The notes under the pieces were generated by a model, which was not told the origin of the DNA, made no database searches, and saw only the letters and a list, made by a program, of their open reading frames with translations. From contig JABVXU010000098.1 in the NCBI GenBank assembly GCA_013365365.1, positions 1-64,000 of the forward strand: 64,000 bases of DNA, in the 5' to 3' direction. This document shows, piece after piece, positions 54,902-64,000 of the stretch. This DNA comes from Cruorifilaria tuberocauda. Lineage: Eukaryota > Nematoda > Chromadorea > Rhabditida > Onchocercidae. How positions within the stretch are numbered: the first letter of the stretch is position 1; every line of letters begins with the position of its first letter. Made by a program: the position numbers and the translations under genes.

Positions 54902-57679
54902 GTTATGAATTTCGTATAGCTCACTCATATTATCATGATTCTCATTTTGTCTTTTCTGCCGCATTTCATGATGCCCACAGTTAGGGCTTTTCGATTATTT
55001 ATTTTTGACCAGTTTTTTTGTTTTGATGGTTATTACCTCAAAGCATAATCTTGCACACAGAGGTTTATTACAATTAAGTCCATGCGCGGTTTAGTTATAT
55101 ATCATGTCGTAACATTATTATATCGTTTTTTCTTTAGATTTTCTGGATTTCGCAGTATTTTATATTTATCGTGCCTTCTCATGGAGCACGATATTGTTTA
55201 TCTAGATTCAGAAGCTCCGCACTTGTGAGAGGAATTTTTCAAGATTTTTGCAGAATTTTTGACTTACATTTGATTTACGGGATTGTTTCAGTTTTTGATC
55301 CAGTGACTTTATTTTAAGTCAAATTAGTTTATTTTGATGGTTATCTTAGAGCTGGAGTGATCCAATAGGAAGATTTGTGGCATATGCCCTTGCAAAGTAC
55401 TAACTGAAATTGCGTATTCAAACTCTGAACTAGTACGCAGCAGCTATTGTACTTCGGATTTATCTTTTTTTTTCAATACATTTCAACTGGTAATCAAACT
55501 TAACATATGGGCTGCTGGAATATCTTGGAGGTTTCAGCAGTGCATTCTATTGAACTCATTTTTGTAAGTGAGACGTTGTTCATCTAAACAAGTGAAGAAA
55601 CATTGTGTATAACTGTGATAAGTTACGTGGGGATTTCTGATGGTGGTGCATCTGACACATTGACTTCTTAGCGTTGGATATTGAGTGAGATCAGCATAAT
55701 TGATGTAACTCGTGGAACAAACTACGCAATGTATTACCAACAGAATGATCAGTGGTGTGACGTGACCTCGTCTGTTGACATCAACGATTGTTAGATAACG
55801 TTACTCTTTGTGAACAAAGTCAGTGAAAAGGCATTTTAATGTAAAAGATGTTAGGCATAGTAAGGATGTTCTTGATACCTTTTTATTAAAAATGCAGATT
55901 CCATAACTTAGATAATCAACGAAATATGTTGTTTCTGCTGTATTGGTTGATACTATTGGTTATTTAGCAATGAGTGACGTGAGTTTTGTTTGTATTTTCA
56001 ACCTCGAGAATTGTATAAGTTATTCGAGGGAAATATTTCCGAATAACTTGACAAGTTGTTCTATTGTTACTGAAGTTAATGAAGCTTTTGTTATGTTTAT
56101 GTCATTGACTATGCATATTGGAAGGAAAATTTTTCAGTTATTAAATGCGTTGCGATAAGTAGGCTATCGTGATTTCATTGAGGGGTAATGATTGTGTAAA
56201 CAGCTAAGCTGTATTTCAAGTGTGGAAGCAGTTTGATAATATTGTTTAAGATAAAAAATATCTTCTAAGCATAAACATATCTCCTGAGATTAACCCTATG
56301 TTTAATCAGTAATTTGTTGATGATTGGCTTCAATGAGATTGATTAAGAGTATTTCTGGATTGAGTTATAGAATCGACAGGCGTTATTATAAAGATTTAAT
56401 TCCTGTTGAAGGTTGTTGGTGGTATTATATGACGATTATAGTAAAAATAAATGAAGGTTTCCTGATTATTGATGAACTATTTTAAAGTTTGAATGGAAAT
56501 CGATACCGTAGTTATAGTATAAGATCTATTTTGCATGCAGTAAGTTACATTGAATTCCTTTCAAGTTGGGCAATGCTTAATAAGCGTTGTTTATAATGGA
56601 CAGGCAACTGTCATTTTGTAGACCAAACTAATAATATGGAAAGGATTATAAGTCATTTGATACAAGAAAACAAGAATCGTGTGACATACAATGGACAACG
56701 TTAAGTAAACGAGTCGTTGAATGTAATCATCAGTGAATATTCTTTGAAACTGCATATCAAGAATTAAAAGGTACATCATGTCACTCAAGCTAATATTATG
56801 CAAATATTAACAATTTTCGATTAATAATTTCATTAATATAAATATCAATAATTCAGAGATACCTAAGTTCTTTAAAACTTTTTCGACATATACCATGTTT
56901 TATGAGACGGTATGCGAATATTTGATCATGTCGAATTTCTAATTTTGTACGTCGACTTCTCAATCTACTCAATTCGTTTTAATTGTTAAGTAGCACATGT
57001 AGAAAATTCAAAATAAATGAATCAGTTTTCATCATGTTAGAATGCTTTATACAATTTTTCAGCCAGAAATGTTAAATTTAAGACAAGTGGCTTTTTGAAG
57101 ACTATGGTACAGAGTAATCATTACTGATACTTCCACTTTCTATCCCAACAAATGGTTCAAAAATAAGTGGTATTGGGTGCAAATAAAAACCCCAAAGATA
57201 ATACTTTTCGTCTGTAACTTGAAAAGCCATCAAACATGTTGCATGGCAGTCCATACATCATAGATCCAGCAAACATTTCTATTACATCTATTATTGTGCA
57301 GTAACTTTAAATACCGATTTTCATGAAAACGTACAAGTTCAGAACTCTTCCTATAAGTATTAACCAGTTGAATGAATCTATGATGGGTTGAGCGACTATT
57401 TCTCCATGGACTCATGATGCAGTTTGTTATCCTTCAGCCCTCACTAGGGAGGATCTGAAGATATCATAAAACATTTTCGCAATGTTATCCTTTGTAAAGA
57501 GCAAGGAGACAAATCATTTATTTTCATCGTAACAGTTTAGTGAGATAAACTTAAAATTAAAATATAACAACTGTCTCTCCTAAACATTATAGCTTACTGA
57601 TGATACATAAATTAATCTATCGAGGCAGGAAAAATAATTCATTATTCATGATAATGCAAACAAGGAAGTATTCCATAAT
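54902..57679. other. Tail-to-tail intergenic region hrp-2/atp-1
   Basis: AT-rich DNA holding the 3' UTRs of hrp-2 and atp-1. The longest frames (71 codons at 55943, plus; 70 at 56591-56803, minus) show no family motif. No RNA gene seen. Confidence 0.45.
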
Positions 57680-60871
<3,192 letters not shown>

Positions 60872-62182
60872 CTTGCCGGTATCACAATGTCTGAACTGAT
60901 CCAAACACTGGAATATGATAATAATAAGTATTGCTATTCGCCAAAAATTATTTTAAAGTAGGAGAATAACACTGTTGAATGATTTCAACAGACTTATCCA
61001 GATAGATTATAAATAAGCTCTTTATTAACAGCTGCATTTAGCAGCAGGAATGCTCTAGACGTCAGTATTAGGATCTTCATGGCTATTAATCGGAGATACT
61101 AATAAAATGTATAATATCCGTGACATACTAGAAGAGCACCACCATGGAAAGGCGTGTACATCACGTGTCGATTCCACGTTTGCTACCTCAACACACATCT
61201 GACATACACGTGCATACACATACGAAAGTTTCTAATCGAACTATTCATTCTTTAAATGTCGAATATCATTCGACCAATGTAGCCACTATGAAACGATTGC
61301 GTCCTTCACCATAACTAGTTTTACTAGAAGATTGTAACTATGCGATATATACCACCGCTGTATTGACAATTTGAAATGTGAATGCAAATAATCTATGTGG
61401 TGGAAGGTGTTTGTAGCATTATTCTAGATTAACTTAACAACGTCAATTATGTCATTAATTGGAATTATATTCACATAAATGATAGTACTGAAATTATCAA
61501 ATCCATTAAATGTCAGAAATCTTTATATATGATATAACGAAGAGATTGATGAATAAATTAATTACTGCACTTTTAGAGTAAGCAATAAAATGAGTCTCCG
61601 GCACGAAACATAGCAAAATATATACAAAGTCAATGCAAGTTTTCATCTCTTGCCAGCGTCTTCAACACTACCACATCTGCTCGTCATGAGACTATGGTTT
61701 TGTAAATAATGATGGCTGTAGTGGTAGGAATGGAAGAGAAGTGAGATGCAGTGGGAAACAGCAAGGAGCATCTGTTTATGAGAGACTTTTAAAATTACCA
61801 AAAGAACTTGAAATTAGACAAAAAGATGAAATCAATGGAGCTTACTCCATTTTTTTAATGCGATGAAAAAAATCGAAAGAAATGAGAGGAATGTGTTGAG
61901 AGAAGCTTGAAGAAGGTTGAGATCCAAATTGCTAATAGCAAATTGCTAATAGCAATGAGATCTGCGCGCCTTTGTTGTAACTGATTATCGTTAATCGAGT
62001 GATTGTCAGTGTTTTTAGGCCTAGGTGTTGTACTTCTCTCTGTTTGGTTTTTTTGTTGGCTCACCTTATTTGGGCTTTAGGGATGAGAAGTAAAGTTATC
62101 TTATGAGCGTACGATGTACCGCTCTTCAACGCTGGAAAATTTCATTAATTTGCAGGCAAATCAGGAGAGTTGGCTGATACAA
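60872..62182. promoter_or_regulatory. Divergent promoter region atp-1/rab-8
   Basis: The two housekeeping genes start head to head 1.3 kb apart. A candidate spliced-leader acceptor for rab-8 (ttaatttgcag, AG at 62154-62155) lies 27 nt before its ATG. A 13-nt near-palindrome, ttgctaatagcaa, occurs twice in tandem (61929-61941 and 61943-61955). Promoter function is inferred from position. Confidence 0.45.
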
Positions 62183-63624
62183 ATGGCCAAATCCTACGAT
62201 TATCTCTTCAAGGTTGCTGCGATTTATAGATTTAATGTAGAGATCATTTAGTTATGTTTATGTGAGTTCTCAAATGACTATAGATAAATTCACCATTTTA
62301 AAGGATGGACCGAATTTTGAAATAGCCATATTAAAGTATATGTTACCTATTAATATATTCTGTTTTTAAGCTGCTTCTTATTGGAGATTCTGGCGTGGGA
62401 AAGACATGTGTGCTGTTTCGATTTTCCGACGATTCCTTCAATAATTCATTCATCTCTACAATTGGTAAATATTTCTCTATGCTTTTTATGAATTTATATT
62501 AATATTGCGCTACAGTATTGATTAGTTAGAAGAGTGAGTATTTAAGGTATTGATTTCAAGATACGAACGATAGAACTGGATGGAAAGAAAATCAAACTGC
62601 AAATATGGTAAGTTTTTCTTGTATTTCTTTAATGTTTAATCTATTCAGAATTCTTGTAAAGATTATTTATTTCAAAATGTAATTTCGATTTTATTTGAGT
62701 TGCACACTCATCTTCATATCCTTTTTTTAATTCAAAACTTCTCTGTAATCTGTTTTTTTTAATCTGATGTACTGTGTGTAATTGAAAAGCAAGATCTGTT
62801 GTTTCCATTCGAGTTTGATGTATGTTGGAATATTTTTTTCAGGGATACCGCTGGTCAGGAGCGTTTTCGAACGATTACGACTGCTTACTATCGAGGGGCT
62901 ATGGTATAGTTGTACTTTTCCAAAATCTTAACATCTACAGCTTCATTTGCAATATTTCTGGTTAACACTTATTAAAAAACGGTGATTTGAAGGGAATTAT
63001 GCTGGTGTATGATATAACAAATGAGAAATCATTTGATAACATAAAAAATTGGATTCGAAATATTGAGGAACATGCATCCTCCGATGTGGATCGAATGATT
63101 ATCGGTAATAAATGCGATATTGAAGAAAGGAGACAGGTATCACGAGAGCGCGGTGAACAGGTTGGTTGATGTTGACCTTCTCGCACTGTTTAATAATCAT
63201 TTTGTTGAACGTTTCTGACTGAAGAAAGGTATTTGTACTTATGTCTTTAAGTGGTTAAAAATGCTCTACAGAAAAGCAATTTCGTGAATATTCCTACGAA
63301 GCTAATTATATGTATACTATATTCTCATGAGAAAAGAATTGTAAAGCATCAGCAGCATAAATGAAGTCAATACAACAACTGGCTCACTGTTATATGTTTG
63401 TATTGCAGCTGGCTATAGAATACGGTACAAAATTCATGGAAACATCGGCCAAAACCAATATTAATGTTGAAGAGGCGTTTTTCACTTTAGCACGAGACAT
63501 AAAATTGAAAACAGAACGTGCATCACATCAGAACACTACTCAAAATACTGGTCGAATAGCAGTCCACCAAACGCCGAGAAAAAATTCTTCACTCTTCTCG
63601 GGTTGGAGATGCTCACTTATCTAG
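62183..63624 (+). CDS. rab-8: Rab8 small GTPase
   Basis: Six exons in phase give 209 aa: 62183-62212, 62371-62464, 62547-62607, 62843-62903, 62993-63160, 63409-63624. All G motifs are intact: G1 GDSGVGKT, switch I with [17 protein letters not shown]3 [10 protein letters not shown]4 NKCD, G5 ETSAK. The start [15 protein letters not shown] and YYRGAMGIMLVYD with [10 protein letters not shown] are Rab8-type rather than Rab10 or Rab13. The C-terminus CSLI is a CaaX-like prenylation box, as in Rab8 (CVLL in human RAB8A), in place of the double-cysteine end of most Rabs. Rab8 directs exocytic traffic from the trans-Golgi and recycling endosomes to the plasma membrane and cilia. The hypervariable tail before it is species-specific. 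Confidence 0.97.
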
Positions 63625-64000
63625 TAGGAAGCTACTCTTTTGGTTTTTGTTATCACGTCTGCACTCGATGAGACAGTCATTGTTTTACTTATAGATGCGG
63701 GTCTTCACAGTGTATCTTTTGACGATGAAATCGTTCTAAAGCCGTATTTTTATGCTTTCAGATTTTAAATTTTTCGAAATCTTTAAATGGTAAGATGGTG
63801 TTATAGTTCCCTTTATTCTAGTATATTTGGATCGCATAATGCGTTAAAAGTACATTTCCCGCACTTTTTGGTCTCCTTAATTTTAACTCATGTTTGAACA
63901 ATTTTTTATTCTCATTCCGTCTTCCTTCTCCGTTTTAAATGTTATGTTTTAAAACAGTTCCTTATCGCAAATAGGAAAAATCGAGACCGTTTAGTCAAAC
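63625..64000 (+). other. rab-8 3' flank
   Basis: AT-rich sequence after the rab-8 stop, probably its 3' UTR. No canonical aataaa was found, and nothing else is visible before the window ends. Confidence 0.4.

Overview
The window is nuclear DNA of a nematode, most likely a clade III (spirurid/filarial) worm. It is AT-rich and holds compact multi-exon genes with GT-AG introns. Every recognisable protein is animal-type: a collagen tail, an MTMR10/12-type myotubularin, a C-terminal Src kinase, REV7, a CH-domain protein, hnRNP R/Q, mitochondrial ATP synthase alpha and Rab8. Several genes have a pyrimidine-AG acceptor a few bases to tens of bases before the ATG, as expected for spliced-leader trans-splicing. 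I saw no bacterial, viral or transposase/reverse-transcriptase gene.

Layout: 1-139 collagen C-terminus (+). 1719-7010 pseudophosphatase myotubularin (-). 8429-11536 CSK-type tyrosine kinase (-). 11558-16531 cysteine-rich probable secreted protein (+), with uncertain 5' exons. 17896-19689 four-TM LAPTM4-like protein (-). 20839-24182 PNRC-type protein (+) with a 24-nt coding repeat. 28955-30308 REV7/MAD2L2 HORMA protein (-). 32935-37450 single-CH-domain protein (-), carrying a 28S rRNA fragment in an intron. 37451-48484 is an 11-kb gene-poor tract with a near-perfect hairpin, GC-rich patches and one ORF relic. 48485-54901 hnRNP R/Q homologue hrp-2 (+). 57680-60871 ATP synthase alpha atp-1 (-). 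62183-63624 rab-8 (+).

Exon models were built by hand from reading frame, splice consensus and phase. For the MTMR, CSK, LAPTM-like, PNRC-type, REV7, CH, hrp-2, atp-1 and rab-8 genes every junction keeps phase and the exon lengths sum to a multiple of three. The genes do not form one pathway. They share themes: mRNA fate (hrp-2, PNRC-type), membrane traffic and phosphoinositides (rab-8, MTMR, LAPTM-like), tyrosine kinase signalling (CSK), DNA damage tolerance or mitosis (REV7), cytoskeleton (CH protein) and energy (atp-1). The points most worth following are the 28S rRNA fragment that carries the conserved R2/R1 retrotransposon target region, the PNRC-type decapping-factor candidate, an apparently SH3-less CSK with a tyrosine in its activation loop, the dead myotubularin loop, the unrecognised cysteine-rich secreted protein, and a possible frameshifting (poison) acceptor in hrp-2.
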